Source of the DNA: an uncultured Clostridia bacterium
GTDB lineage: Bacteria; Bacillota; Clostridia; Oscillospirales; Acutalibacteraceae
Length of the DNA: 64,000 nucleotides
Assembly: GCA_945948515.1 (NCBI GenBank)
Contig: CAMFBH010000009.1
Span: 1-64,000, forward strand
Direction: 5' to 3'
The position numbers and the translations under genes are program-made. The notes below the pieces were generated by a model. The model searched no databases, had not been told where the DNA came from, and worked only from the letters and a program-made list of their open reading frames with translations. Positions 42,500-51,640 of this stretch are shown here, one piece after another (the first letter of the stretch is position 1; every line of letters starts with the position of its first letter).

Positions 42500-43581
42500 T
42501 GTGTCACCTGCTTTTTAATAATATACCTTTTAATATTCTTTTCTAAAAGAACTTCCCTTAATCTTTCCTCCTCAAAATCTGTTGAGAAAACATAAATTTC
42601 ATTTTCACCGATAGGCTTTTCCTCAATGATTTTATCAACAGCCTCCCGAATACCCGAATAGGACGAAACGCTCTGTTCTGTTACAGATACAAAAACAGGG
42701 AAAACAAATTTAACACTATTTTGAAAATCGTTTGAGAGCTTTTCAACAAGAGCCTCGCAGCAGTCCTTTTCAGAGCCGTTACCCGTTGGAACGGTACAGC
42801 CGCTGAGCATAAATACGGAAATTCCCGCTTCTGCTCCGTCGGTCACAATGCCTTTAATATACTCATAAACATATTCGTTTTCGGGATTAAGATAAGCGCT
42901 TCCGGAGGCATCCGTCAGATACGATCCGTTTTGTGCTTTAAGTGCGGAATCACTGCTCGAATACGGAGCAACATTATCCTTATAACAACAAATTCCGCCG
43001 ATGCACATAAAATCATTTGAAAGGAGCTTTTGCACTGAGCCCTTAAGGTCGCTTGCCGGAAGTGAAACGGCATTATATGAGCTGACCGCGGCAAGAGAGC
43101 TGTTGTAGGCAAGAGTTCCGTCCTCTCGTTTCAAATCGAAGAAAACGGCATTGCTTTTATTTTTTGTTGCGCTTGAAATAACTGCATCGAGCATTGATGA
43201 ATTATCAAGCGATGCCGTTTCAACATAGCTTGCAGAAAAATTCAAATTTACATTTGCAATTCCGGGAAGAACATCCTCCTCTTGAATTTTTCCGCTGTTT
43301 TCAGGCATGGAATTTCTTTGCATATAAACATCCATAACTGTATAGCCGCATGAAACAACGGCAAGCGCGCACAAAACGGTTATTGCCCTTTTAAAAATCA
43401 AACGCAGCTTTTCTTTTACCACGCGCTTTCTCTTTTTCTCCTTAGGTCTGAGAGAATCGAATTTATCCGAATACGGACCGCTGTAAACATATTTATCCGC
43501 AAAATCTATTTTTCTGCCCTGAACCTCCTCGGTCCATTTCTGATTTCGCTTTTTATTGTTATAAAAACGCTTTCTTTTCAT
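42496..43581 (-). CDS. Membrane-anchored GH-like (DUF4015-type) barrel protein, divergent
   Basis: 361 residues. Basic cytoplasmic N-terminus (1-65), one membrane helix (about 66-86), then an extracytoplasmic domain. NAVFFDLKREDGTLAYNSS (about 144-162) and YLNPENEYVYEYIKGIV...GISVFML (about 240-275) resemble the DUF4015/GHL putative glycosidases, whose usual text is VVVDVKDD-x-G-x-I-x-Y and NPY-x3-V-x-Y. The normal acidic D-Y-x-R-F-P end of that family is not evident, so it may be inactive or a distant relative. Sits 1 nt after rpe. Confidence 0.55.
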   Translation of the reverse strand: MKRKRFYNNKKRNQKWTEEVQGRKIDFADKYVYSGPYSDKFDSLRPKEKKRKRVVKEKLRLIFKRAITVLCALAVVSCGYTVMDVYMQRNSMPENSGKIQEEDVLPGIANVNLNFSASYVETASLDNSSMLDAVISSATKNKSNAVFFDLKREDGTLAYNSSLAAVSSYNAVSLPASDLKGSVQKLLSNDFMCIGGICCYKDNVAPYSSSDSALKAQNGSYLTDASGSAYLNPENEYVYEYIKGIVTDGAEAGISVFMLSGCTVPTGNGSEKDCCEALVEKLSNDFQNSVKFVFPVFVSVTEQSVSSYSGIREAVDKIIEEKPIGENEIYVFSTDFEEERLREVLLEKNIKRYIIKKQVTQ

Positions 43582-44241
43582 TTAAAAATCACCCTGAAGA
43601 GCGCCGTTTGCACGAAGCGCTTCAATCGTTTTTGCAGGGCTTTCGCTCTTAAAAACAGCGGAGCCTGCAACAAATACATTTGCTCCTGCCTTTGCCGCAA
43701 TCTTAACTGTTTCAAGATTAATTCCGCCGTCAACCTGAATATCTATATCGGGATATTTTTCACGGATTTCTTTAATTTTCGGCATTGTGCTTTCCATAAA
43801 GCTCTGCCCGCCGAAGCCCGGCTCAACGGTCATTACCAAAATCATTGAAAGTCTGTCTGCATATTTCAGAGCATCTGAGGCCGGAGTATTGGGCTTGATT
43901 GCAAGTGCAGGCTTAACTCCTCTTTCAACAATTTTATCAATGGTTTTTTCAATATCACTCTCGCACTCTGTGTGAAAGGTGATTATATTTGCTCCTGCAT
44001 CTGCAAAATCATCAATATATTGTAGAGGATCACTTATCATAAGGTGAACATCAAAAGGAACGGAGCAAACTCCTTTCATAGCTTTTATAACAGGAGCGCC
44101 GATTGAAATATTCGGAACAAAATGTCCGTCCATAACATCAAGATGAATTAAATCTGCTCCTCCGTCTTCGCATTTTTTGAGCTCTGCTTCAAGATTTGCA
44201 TAATCGCTTGCAAGCATTGAGGGGGAAATTTTAACATCCAT
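43582..44241 (-). CDS. rpe: Ribulose-phosphate 3-epimerase
   Basis: 219 residues from ATG 44241, chosen because AGGAGG lies 8 nt upstream; longer in-frame reading has no better site. TIM barrel with SPSMLASDYANL at the start, HLDVMDGHFVPNI (metal His and Asp), HLMISDP, MTVEPGFGGQSF and VDGGIN phosphate loop. It interconverts ribulose-5-P and xylulose-5-P, feeding the split transketolase found earlier in the window. Confidence 0.96.
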   Translation of the reverse strand: MDVKISPSMLASDYANLEAELKKCEDGGADLIHLDVMDGHFVPNISIGAPVIKAMKGVCSVPFDVHLMISDPLQYIDDFADAGANIITFHTECESDIEKTIDKIVERGVKPALAIKPNTPASDALKYADRLSMILVMTVEPGFGGQSFMESTMPKIKEIREKYPDIDIQVDGGINLETVKIAAKAGANVFVAGSAVFKSESPAKTIEALRANGALQGDF

Positions 44242-44329
44242 TTTTTTGCCTCCTGTGGTTTTTCTCATAATTATTTTTATTTTAACATTTTAATTAAAAA
44301 AAATCAATGAAATAATAGTATTAATGTAC

Positions 44330-44358
44330 TTGTTTTTAAAGGTTCTTTACTGTATAAT
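44330..44358 (+). promoter_or_regulatory. Promoter of the ABC-F gene
   Basis: TTGTTT (44330-44335), 17-bp spacer, TATAAT (44353-44358). Confidence 0.55.
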
Positions 44359-44399
44359 ATCAAAAGCACTAAAGAAATGATTAATTCGGAGGATTATTT

Positions 44400-46007
44400 A
44401 TGATCGGAACAAGCAATGTTACGGTGCAATTCGGCGGCAGAGCACTGTTTGAAAGAGTTAATGTTACATTTTCTCCCGGAAACTGCTATGGTATTATCGG
44501 CGCAAACGGAGCAGGAAAATCAACCTTTCTCAAGGTTCTCAGCGGTGAGCTTGAGCCTCAAAAGGGCGAGGTTTTCATCACGCCCGGTGAGCGCCTTTCG
44601 GTTTTGAAGCAGGACCACTTTGCATATGATGAATACGAGGTTGTAAGAACGGTTCTCATGGGCAATCCCCGTCTTATTGAAATAATGGAGGAAAAGGACG
44701 CGCTTTATGCAAAGCCCGATTTCAGCGAGGAGGATGGTATCAGAGCCGGTGAGCTTGAGGCTGAATTTGCCGACCTTGACGGCTGGAACGCCGAATCCGA
44801 TGCGGAATTTATGCTCAATAAGCTCGGTGTTTCCGATGAATTTCACTATGTTAAAATGGCTGAGCTTTCGGGTGATATGAAGGTTAAGGTTCTTCTTGCA
44901 CAGGCTCTTTTCGGAAATCCCGATATTCTTCTTCTTGACGAGCCCACAAACCATCTCGACCTTGCAGCTATTCGCTGGCTTGAAGACTTTTTGCTTGATT
45001 TCGAAAACACAGTTATAGTTGTTTCCCACGACAGACACTTCTTAAACAAGGTTTGCACACATATCTGCGATGTTGACTTTGGTAAAATTGAAATGTATGT
45101 AGGAAACTACGATTTCTGGTATGAATATACACAAATGCGTCAGCGCCAGGCACGCGAGCAGAACAAAAAGAACGAGCAGAAGATTAAAGAGCTTACCGAA
45201 TTTATTCAGCGTTTCTCGGCAAACGCTTCAAAATCCAAGCAGGCAACAAGCAGAAAGAAGCAGCTTGACGCCCTTGAAATGCTTGAAATGCCCGTTTCAA
45301 GCAGACGATTCCCGTTTGTTGCATTCCAGCCCGACCGTGAATGCGGAAACGATCTCCTGAGAGTTGACCATTTAACAAAAACAGTTGGAGACAGAAAGGT
45401 TCTCGACGATATTTCCTTTGTTATTCATCCCCGTGAAAAGGTTGCTTTTGTCGGCGGAGATGTTGTTGCAAAAACAACTCTGTTTAAAATTATAACAGGC
45501 GAGCTTGAGCCCGATGAAGGCTCATATAAATGGGGCGTTACAACAAGCCAAAGCTATTTCCCGTCGGACAACAGCAAATATTTCGACGGAGTTGACCTCA
45601 CTCTTATCGACTGGCTCAGACAATATACAACTCAAACTCTTGAAACCGACATCAGAGGATGGCTCGGAAGAATGCTTTTCAGTGGCGAAGAAGCGCTGAA
45701 AAAAGCAAATGTACTTTCCGGAGGCGAGCGAGTTCGCTGTATGCTTTGCAAAATGATGCTCAGCGGCGCGAATGTTCTTATTCTCGACGAGCCCACAAAC
45801 CACCTCGACCTTGAATCAATCACAGCGCTCAACAACGGTCTTATCCGTTATCCGGAAACTGTTCTCTTTACCTCGCACGACCATCAGTTTGTTCAAACTA
45901 TTGCAAACAGAATTATTGAAATTTCAGGAAATACAATTCTTGACAAAACAGGAACATATGATGAATTCCTTGAAGATTTCAATGAAGAACAGCTTAAAAA
46001 ATATTAA
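44400..46007 (+). CDS. ABC-F family ATPase (YkpA/YbiT-like)
   Basis: 535 residues, two ATPase cassettes in one chain with no membrane domain. First Walker A GANGAGKST (34-42), signature region around LSGDMKVKVLLAQ, Walker B LLLDEPTNHLD. A charged linker follows (about 240-300). The second cassette has Walker A reading GGDVVAKTT (352-360), signature LSGGERVRC and Walker B LILDEPTNHLD. ABC-F proteins act on the ribosome; the GVTTSQSYFPSDNS and DLESITALNNGL text resembles the YkpA/YbiT branch. No antibiotic-resistance role can be claimed. Confidence 0.9.
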   Translation: MIGTSNVTVQFGGRALFERVNVTFSPGNCYGIIGANGAGKSTFLKVLSGELEPQKGEVFITPGERLSVLKQDHFAYDEYEVVRTVLMGNPRLIEIMEEKDALYAKPDFSEEDGIRAGELEAEFADLDGWNAESDAEFMLNKLGVSDEFHYVKMAELSGDMKVKVLLAQALFGNPDILLLDEPTNHLDLAAIRWLEDFLLDFENTVIVVSHDRHFLNKVCTHICDVDFGKIEMYVGNYDFWYEYTQMRQRQAREQNKKNEQKIKELTEFIQRFSANASKSKQATSRKKQLDALEMLEMPVSSRRFPFVAFQPDRECGNDLLRVDHLTKTVGDRKVLDDISFVIHPREKVAFVGGDVVAKTTLFKIITGELEPDEGSYKWGVTTSQSYFPSDNSKYFDGVDLTLIDWLRQYTTQTLETDIRGWLGRMLFSGEEALKKANVLSGGERVRCMLCKMMLSGANVLILDEPTNHLDLESITALNNGLIRYPETVLFTSHDHQFVQTIANRIIEISGNTILDKTGTYDEFLEDFNEEQLKKY

Positions 46008-46019
46008 TAACAGGCAAAA

Positions 46020-46055
46020 AAAACAGGGTTTGCAATGCAAGCCCTGTTTTTATTT
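46020..46055. terminator. Bidirectional terminator
   Basis: Stem AAACAGGGTTTGCA/TGCAAGCCCTGTTT with one G-T-type position and T runs on both sides. Confidence 0.85.
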
Positions 46056-46057
46056 AA

Positions 46058-46561
46058 TTATTCAGTAATTATATGCGATGCTATTTTTTCGGGAAGCTCG
46101 CCTTTTGCAAGCTTACCCTCTGCAACCGCCGTTAAAATTCCGAAAATTGCATAAGTGTTATACTTTATGAGAAATTCATCACTTGAAATAAGCCCTCCGC
46201 ATATTCTTGCACATTCCGAAAGGATTCTCTCTACTCCGCTTATGATACTGTCTTCTATAAATTCTCGATATGAGCTTGCGAGAATCTTTCTGAGAAATCT
46301 CATGTATTTCTCCGGAAGCTCAAAAATTGCATGCACTGTTTTTCTTGTTCCGGTTACGGGAATCTTTTTTACGATTTCGCTTGAATAAAAATCAACCGAC
46401 CATTTTAACAATGCCTTAACATCCTTAAAATGATAATAAAAGGTTTGACGGCTGATGTTACATTCCTCAACAACGGAAGTAACGGTAATTCTATCAAAAT
46501 CTTCCTTTTCAACAAGCTCCATAAAGGAATTCAAAATATCATGCTTTGTTGCCTTAGCCAT
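46058..46561 (-). CDS. TetR family transcriptional regulator
   Basis: 167 residues from ATG 46561, with a GGGGGGA site upstream; the longer frame has no ribosome site. N-terminal helix-turn-helix: AKATKHDILNSFMELVEK then ITVTSVVEECNISRQTFYYHF (about 25-45), the F-Y-x-H-F ending being typical of TetR. The C-terminal ligand domain is short and resembles the DhaS-type subgroup. No adjacent target is obvious: the convergent ABC-F gene and the hyp operon are neighbours, so the regulon is unknown. Confidence 0.85.
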   Translation of the reverse strand: MAKATKHDILNSFMELVEKEDFDRITVTSVVEECNISRQTFYYHFKDVKALLKWSVDFYSSEIVKKIPVTGTRKTVHAIFELPEKYMRFLRKILASSYREFIEDSIISGVERILSECARICGGLISSDEFLIKYNTYAIFGILTAVAEGKLAKGELPEKIASHIITE

Positions 46562-46599
46562 AGTGTTTATTCCCCCCAAAACAAACATTATTCTACGAA

Positions 46600-46628
46600 A
46601 TTTTACCACAAGAATTTTAATATGTCAA
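46600..46628 (-). promoter_or_regulatory. Promoter of the TetR gene
   Basis: Minus strand TTGACA (46628-46623), 17-bp spacer, TAAAAT (46605-46600). Confidence 0.75.
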
Positions 46629-46708
46629 TAAAATACTATTTGTAAAATAATCATATTTTTCAGTCGGCGTGTATTTTAAACTATTTTTCCCATTTTATTT
46701 GAAATACA

Positions 46709-47683
46709 TCAGCATATTCTCGGTAATCCTTCACCGTAAAGAACGCTCAGAGTTCTTTTTGCACCGAGCTTTGTTACCGAAACAACTCCGCTGCCCTCTT
46801 TAACGCTACCTATTATCTCAGCGTTTTCACCGTAGCGGCAGCGTCTTATTATTTCAACGGCTTTTTCCGCCTGAGCAGACGGAACAGTTAAAACCATTTT
46901 ACCTTCGTTTCCCATATAAAGAAGATTAAGACCGAGTATTTTGCAAAATGCACGAACACTTTCCGAGGACGGAATTTTATCCTCCTCTATTTCAAACTGA
47001 AGCGAGCACGACTCAGCAAGCTCGCACAGAACCGTTGCAAGACCTCCACGCGTTACATCCCTCATAGCATGAATTTCAATATTATTTTTCATAAGCTCAA
47101 AAACCATTTCGCACAATGGAGCATTATCGCTTTCAATTTCATTTTCAATATTCATTCTCTCGCTCATAATAACAGCGTGATGATCGCCGAGATTACCGCT
47201 TAGAATTATTGAATCCGAGCATTTAGTGTTTGAGCTTTTTATATCATGCTCAACAAAGCCGATACCCGTTGTATTAATGTAAATTCCGCCGTTTCCCTCA
47301 ATAACCTTTGTGTCGCCGGCAACAACGATAACTCCTGCCTCCTCAGCCGTTTCAGCCATGGACTCCGCTATTCTCTCAAGCTCGTCAAAATCAGCGCCCT
47401 CTTCAATAATAAACGCACTTGTTATATATTTCGGCACCGCGCCTCTCATAAGTAAATCGTTAACCGTTCCGCAAATACTCAGCCTGCCTATATTTCCGCC
47501 TCTGTAAAAGAGAGGAGTAACAACAAAGCTGTCCGTTGTTACAGCGATCTTTTTACTTGAATCAACAACGGCGCTATCCTCCATCATATTGAGAATTTCA
47601 TTTGAAAAATGCTTTGCAAAAACATTTTTTATTAATTCGGAGGTGCTTTTTCCCCCGCTTCCGTGAGCAAGTGTTATTTTCAT
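46709..47683 (-). CDS. hypE: Hydrogenase maturation protein HypE
   Basis: 324 residues from ATG 47683 (AGAGGTTG upstream, inside the hypD end). PurM-like fold: HGSGGKST near the start, DSAVVDSSKKIAVTTDSF, GDTKVIEGNGG, and the C-terminal Pro-Arg-Ile-Cys whose last Cys is carbamoylated by HypF and dehydrated to the thiocyanate that supplies cyanide to the NiFe site. Last gene of the hydrogenase run; no clear terminator seen after it. Confidence 0.97.
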   Translation of the reverse strand: MKITLAHGSGGKSTSELIKNVFAKHFSNEILNMMEDSAVVDSSKKIAVTTDSFVVTPLFYRGGNIGRLSICGTVNDLLMRGAVPKYITSAFIIEEGADFDELERIAESMAETAEEAGVIVVAGDTKVIEGNGGIYINTTGIGFVEHDIKSSNTKCSDSIILSGNLGDHHAVIMSERMNIENEIESDNAPLCEMVFELMKNNIEIHAMRDVTRGGLATVLCELAESCSLQFEIEEDKIPSSESVRAFCKILGLNLLYMGNEGKMVLTVPSAQAEKAVEIIRRCRYGENAEIIGSVKEGSGVVSVTKLGAKRTLSVLYGEGLPRIC

Positions 47684-47685
47684 AA

Positions 47686-48726
47686 TCAACCTCTGTTATT
47701 CACAAAATAATTAAAGCAGCTTCCCTCTGTTGAAACCATGCAGGCACCCTGCGGATTTTCGGGACTGCACACCTTATTGAAAAGCGGGCACTCCTTGGGA
47801 GAAGCCATTCCGAGAACTATATCGGAGCAACGGCAGAGATTATTTGCCTTTGAATCCTTTGCTATTCCCTTGCTTTGTGCATCGAATAATTCATATTCCT
47901 TTTTGATTGCTGTTCCCGAGCCTTCAATTTCACCGAAGCCTCTCCAAGAGGCTGTGCAGGGCTCAAAATATTTTTCAGTCAGGCTGTAAGCCTTTTCGTT
48001 TCTTTCTTCCTTAACAACGCGTTTATACAGATTTTTAACAACACCCTTACCCTGAAGCTTTACAAGCGCATAAATTGAGCAAAGGATTTCTTCGGCAGTA
48101 AATCCGCTTACAACAAAAGGCATATTGTATTTTTCGGCAAGAGGTATAAAAGCATTTGAGCCCGTTATTGCACAAACATGACCCGGCGCAAGAAAGCCGG
48201 ATATTTTTTTATTCATTGTGCAAAGCTTATCCACCGCCGCAGGCATGGTTTTGATGGATGTTAGAAGACGGATGTTTTTTATGCTCTGCTCGAGCGCCGT
48301 GTCAATAAGCTCGGCATATACGGGAGCCGTTGTTTCAAAGCCTACTGCCGCAAACACAAAGCTTTTGTTCGGTTCTTTTTTGGCAATTTCAATTAATTCA
48401 AGCGGGGAATACACCATTCTTATATCCGCGCCCTTTGCCCTTGCATCGTTGAGTGAATACTTAGAGCCGGGAACGCGAAGCATATCTCCGAAGCTAACAA
48501 TTACATTGTTTTCAATTTCGGAAAGCTCAACAAGGCGGTCGATATATTCACTAACCGTTACGCAAACCGGACAGCCCGGTCCCGAAACAAGATGTATTTT
48601 TTCGGAAATCAGATTATCAATTCCGTTTTCACATACGGATGCAGTATGCGTTCCGCATATTTCCATAAAATAGAGGTCGCGTCCGTTGTATTTTTTAAGA
48701 AAAGTGCAAACTTCATTTATATTCAT
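47686..48726 (-). CDS. hypD: Hydrogenase maturation protein HypD
   Basis: 346 residues. Conserved motifs: FMEICGTHT (about 20-28), GPGCPVCVT (about 49-57), GFETTAP, and a C-terminal cysteine-rich region with CRCSDIVLG and ECPLFNKVC that binds a [4Fe-4S] cluster. HypD with HypC carries the Fe(CN)2CO unit to the hydrogenase large subunit. The start overlaps the hypC stop by 4 nt. Confidence 0.97.
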   Translation of the reverse strand: MNINEVCTFLKKYNGRDLYFMEICGTHTASVCENGIDNLISEKIHLVSGPGCPVCVTVSEYIDRLVELSEIENNVIVSFGDMLRVPGSKYSLNDARAKGADIRMVYSPLELIEIAKKEPNKSFVFAAVGFETTAPVYAELIDTALEQSIKNIRLLTSIKTMPAAVDKLCTMNKKISGFLAPGHVCAITGSNAFIPLAEKYNMPFVVSGFTAEEILCSIYALVKLQGKGVVKNLYKRVVKEERNEKAYSLTEKYFEPCTASWRGFGEIEGSGTAIKKEYELFDAQSKGIAKDSKANNLCRCSDIVLGMASPKECPLFNKVCSPENPQGACMVSTEGSCFNYFVNNRG

Positions 48727-48941
48727 TGACCGAGCTCCTCAATTTCTTTAAACAGCTCCGTCATGGCTTCAGCCTCGTCTTTTTCAAGCACCTGAATAAC
48801 AAGACCTGCGTGAACAAGAACATAATCTCCGATTTTAACATCAACTATTCCGCTGTTTGCCTTAACTCTGTTTCCGAGATAATCAACCGTTATCGTTTTT
48901 CCGTTTATTTCAACAACCCTTCCGGGAGAAGCAACGCACAT
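48723..48941 (-). CDS. hypC: Hydrogenase maturation chaperone HypC
   Basis: 72 residues, full length for the family. It begins MCVASPG, with the essential Cys2 used to hold the Fe precursor, and keeps the VDYLGNRVKA and GDYVLVHAGLVIQVL barrel strands. Coupled to hypD by a 4-nt overlap and follows hypF by 9 bp; RBS GAGGTG. Confidence 0.97.
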   Translation of the reverse strand: MCVASPGRVVEINGKTITVDYLGNRVKANSGIVDVKIGDYVLVHAGLVIQVLEKDEAEAMTELFKEIEELGQ

Positions 48942-48950
48942 ATTTACACC

Positions 48951-51017
48951 TCACTGATTGTTCAATATATAAATATAAGCCTGTCCGAGAGCAATGCCGC
49001 CGTCGTTACAGGGCACTTTTTCATTAGTATATACGGAAATTCCGCTTTCCGTTAGCAATTTTTCACTCTCGCTGAGCAAAAGGCTGTTTGCAAAAACTCC
49101 GCCCGAAAGCACAACCTGTTTTACCGAGTGCTTTTTGGCCTGAGATAAAATCAAACGGGCAATCATTCTATGAAATCCGAGAGCCACCTCGTTTGCGGGC
49201 GCATTTGCGTTAACAGCCTGTAAAACTATTTCTTGCATTGAGGTACTGCTTTTGAATACAAATTCCTTTTCTGCACTTTTTGCCGCGCGCTCAAGTGCTT
49301 CGGCACACTCACCCTCGTAGGAATTATAATCGCAAATTCCGAGAGCGGCGCTTACCGCATCAAAAAGCCTTCCCATACTGCTGCTGAGCACGGTGTTTAT
49401 ATTCAAATCAAGAGCCTTGTTAACCGTTTCATCGCTTCTGAGAATACATTTCAAAAGAAGAGAAGCATCCTTGGATACATCATCGGAGGCAAGCATTTTT
49501 ACATAATCAAGATGAAAAACGCGTTCAAAGTGCTTACCGTCAAACAAAAATCCCTCGCTTCCCCAAACGGCTCCGTCGTATCCGAATCCCGTGCCGTCAA
49601 ACGCAAAGCAGAGTGTTCTTTCGCTAATACCATGCTCTGCAATAACACTTGCACAATGAGCCTCGTGATGCTGAATTTTATAATCGGAATTAAAAAGATT
49701 TGAGCTGAAATAACCCGGATGCATATCGCTCACAACGGCCTTCGGCTCAATTCCGTGAAGCCGTTTCATTCTTTCAATGCTTTGAGTATATGCCATCATA
49801 CAATCGTGATTTTCAAGGTCTCCGAAATATTGACTCATATATGCCTTGTTGCCGTGAACAAGACAAAACGACGCTTTCAAGTCACCGCCCGTGCACAGAA
49901 TATCCTTGTTAGCGGAAAGCTTAAGCGCTATGGGCAGCGGAACATATCCTCTTGATCTTCTTATGAAATGGGCTTTATTCTCCAAAACACGCAGAACGCT
50001 GTCGTCAAGCGGAGTTTTTATTTCTCTGTTATGCGAGAGTGTGCACACTCCGAGGGCTTTTATCTCCTCGTCATTCGTAATAATCGGCTGAGAGGTTATA
50101 TTTGCGCTCGTCATAACAAGCGGAGAAATCTCTTTAAGAATGAGGAGCTGAATAGGATTGCACGGGAGAAACGCACCGATTAAATCGGATTTTTTGCAAA
50201 CTGACGGTGCAAATTCTTTTTTCTTTTTTAACAGAACAATCGGTCTTGCAGAGGAAATCAAAAGCTCCTTTTCCTTTTCACTCACCTCGCAAAACTCGTT
50301 GATTTCATTTATATTTTTAAACATTACGGCAAAGGGCTTTTGTTCTCTGCCCTTTATTTCACGAATTTTTTTAACTGCATTTTCGCAATCAGCCCGACAG
50401 GCGAGATGATAACCGCCTATATCCTTAATCGCCGCAACTCCCCCGCTTTTCAAGACCTCAACAACCTCTCCAACGGGAATATTTGTTTCAACTCCGCAGG
50501 AATTACAGCAAATTGTTTGCGCGTGACAGCGTCTGTCGGAAACGGATGTGTACTCCTTTTCACATTCGGGGCACATTTTAAAGCCTTCCATTGATGTGTT
50601 TTCCCTGTCATACGGCAGATTTTCAATAATACTGTATCTCGGACCGCAATCAACACAGCTTATAAAAGGATGAAAATACCTTCTGTTGCTTTTATCAAAA
50701 AGTTCCTTTTCGCACCTTTCACAGGTTGCAATATCGGGAGTAATAACGGGAACTGCAAAATCGCGCTTGCTTTTTGCAATGGAAAAGGTTTCAAAATGCA
50801 TATCCTCCGTTTCTTTAACGGTACAACCGTCGCAAACGGAATTAAGGCGTTGGATAAATTTCTCCAACGCCTTGCCCTCTCCTACGGCGGTGATTTCAAC
50901 TCTTCCGCCGCTGTTTTTAACTTCTCCTTTAATGTTCATTTCAAGCGCAAGCCTTTGCGCCAGAGGGCGAAATCCAACGCCCTGAACAACTCCGTGAAAG
51001 GTTAAAAATAATGTCAT
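48951..51017 (-). CDS. hypF: Hydrogenase maturation carbamoyltransferase HypF
   Basis: 688 residues with the full domain order: acylphosphatase (1-88, GVVQGVGFRP), two zinc fingers (about 98-175, CERC...CVDCGPRYS, CPEC...CCNSC), a YrdC-like domain (about 185-370) and a Kae1-like domain (about 380-688) with HHEAHCASV. It makes carbamoyl-adenylate from carbamoyl phosphate and loads it on HypE. It overlaps the ferredoxin gene's stop by one base, tying maturation to hydrogenase synthesis. Confidence 0.97.
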   Translation of the reverse strand: MTLFLTFHGVVQGVGFRPLAQRLALEMNIKGEVKNSGGRVEITAVGEGKALEKFIQRLNSVCDGCTVKETEDMHFETFSIAKSKRDFAVPVITPDIATCERCEKELFDKSNRRYFHPFISCVDCGPRYSIIENLPYDRENTSMEGFKMCPECEKEYTSVSDRRCHAQTICCNSCGVETNIPVGEVVEVLKSGGVAAIKDIGGYHLACRADCENAVKKIREIKGREQKPFAVMFKNINEINEFCEVSEKEKELLISSARPIVLLKKKKEFAPSVCKKSDLIGAFLPCNPIQLLILKEISPLVMTSANITSQPIITNDEEIKALGVCTLSHNREIKTPLDDSVLRVLENKAHFIRRSRGYVPLPIALKLSANKDILCTGGDLKASFCLVHGNKAYMSQYFGDLENHDCMMAYTQSIERMKRLHGIEPKAVVSDMHPGYFSSNLFNSDYKIQHHEAHCASVIAEHGISERTLCFAFDGTGFGYDGAVWGSEGFLFDGKHFERVFHLDYVKMLASDDVSKDASLLLKCILRSDETVNKALDLNINTVLSSSMGRLFDAVSAALGICDYNSYEGECAEALERAAKSAEKEFVFKSSTSMQEIVLQAVNANAPANEVALGFHRMIARLILSQAKKHSVKQVVLSGGVFANSLLLSESEKLLTESGISVYTNEKVPCNDGGIALGQAYIYILNNQ

Positions 51018-51595
51018 TATTCCTTAGTAACCGTTTCCTTGCCTGTTTTCTTGTTTTCAGGGTCAAGATTTAGGCATTTTTTAGGACATTTATCAACGCA
51101 CGCACCGCACTGAACGCATTTGTCGCGGTCAATGGTCCATGTTTTTGTTTCTTTTCTGTCAACAGCAATACATTCCTGCGGACAGTTCCTTGCACAAAGT
51201 CCGCACAAAACACAAGAGGAAATATCAATAGAAACATTTCCTGCCGGTGTTTCGGGAATGGGCTGACTGTAAGAATCAACCACCTTTTCACTTGACGGCT
51301 CTGTATAGTTGGGAACTATTTTCAGGCAATTCTTAGGGCAGGAATTTGCACAAAGTCCGCACTGAACACAGCCCATTCTTTCTATCGACCATGTTTTTGT
51401 GTTTCGATCAACCGTTATAGCACCGCTCGGGCACTTGCGCTGACACATTGAACACATAATGCAATTATCTATATCAATTTCAATATGACCCCTGCTTCTT
51501 TCGGGATACTCCCTTTGCTTAATGGGATAATCCTTAGTTGCAGGCTTTGAAAAAAGATTTTTTATTGCAATTTTAGTAAAATTCATTAAAGCCAT
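51017..51595 (-). CDS. Hydrogenase polyferredoxin subunit (EchF-like, doubled, four [4Fe-4S] sites)
   Basis: 192 residues. Four C-x2-C-x2-C-x3-C motifs begin at Cys45, Cys76, Cys128 and Cys160, each followed by Pro, so four [4Fe-4S] clusters are expected. The halves 37-95 and 120-178 repeat each other (RNTKTWSIER versus RKETKTWTIDR), an internal duplication of a standard two-cluster EchF/NuoI-like subunit. It should pass electrons from ferredoxin to the small subunit. Placed directly after the large subunit as in Ech operons, with hypF next. Confidence 0.9.
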   Translation of the reverse strand: MALMNFTKIAIKNLFSKPATKDYPIKQREYPERSRGHIEIDIDNCIMCSMCQRKCPSGAITVDRNTKTWSIERMGCVQCGLCANSCPKNCLKIVPNYTEPSSEKVVDSYSQPIPETPAGNVSIDISSCVLCGLCARNCPQECIAVDRKETKTWTIDRDKCVQCGACVDKCPKKCLNLDPENKKTGKETVTKE

Positions 51596-51640
51596 AATTT
51601 ATGCTGCCTTTCCGTTAGCAAACTGTTTTTAATCGGCTGA

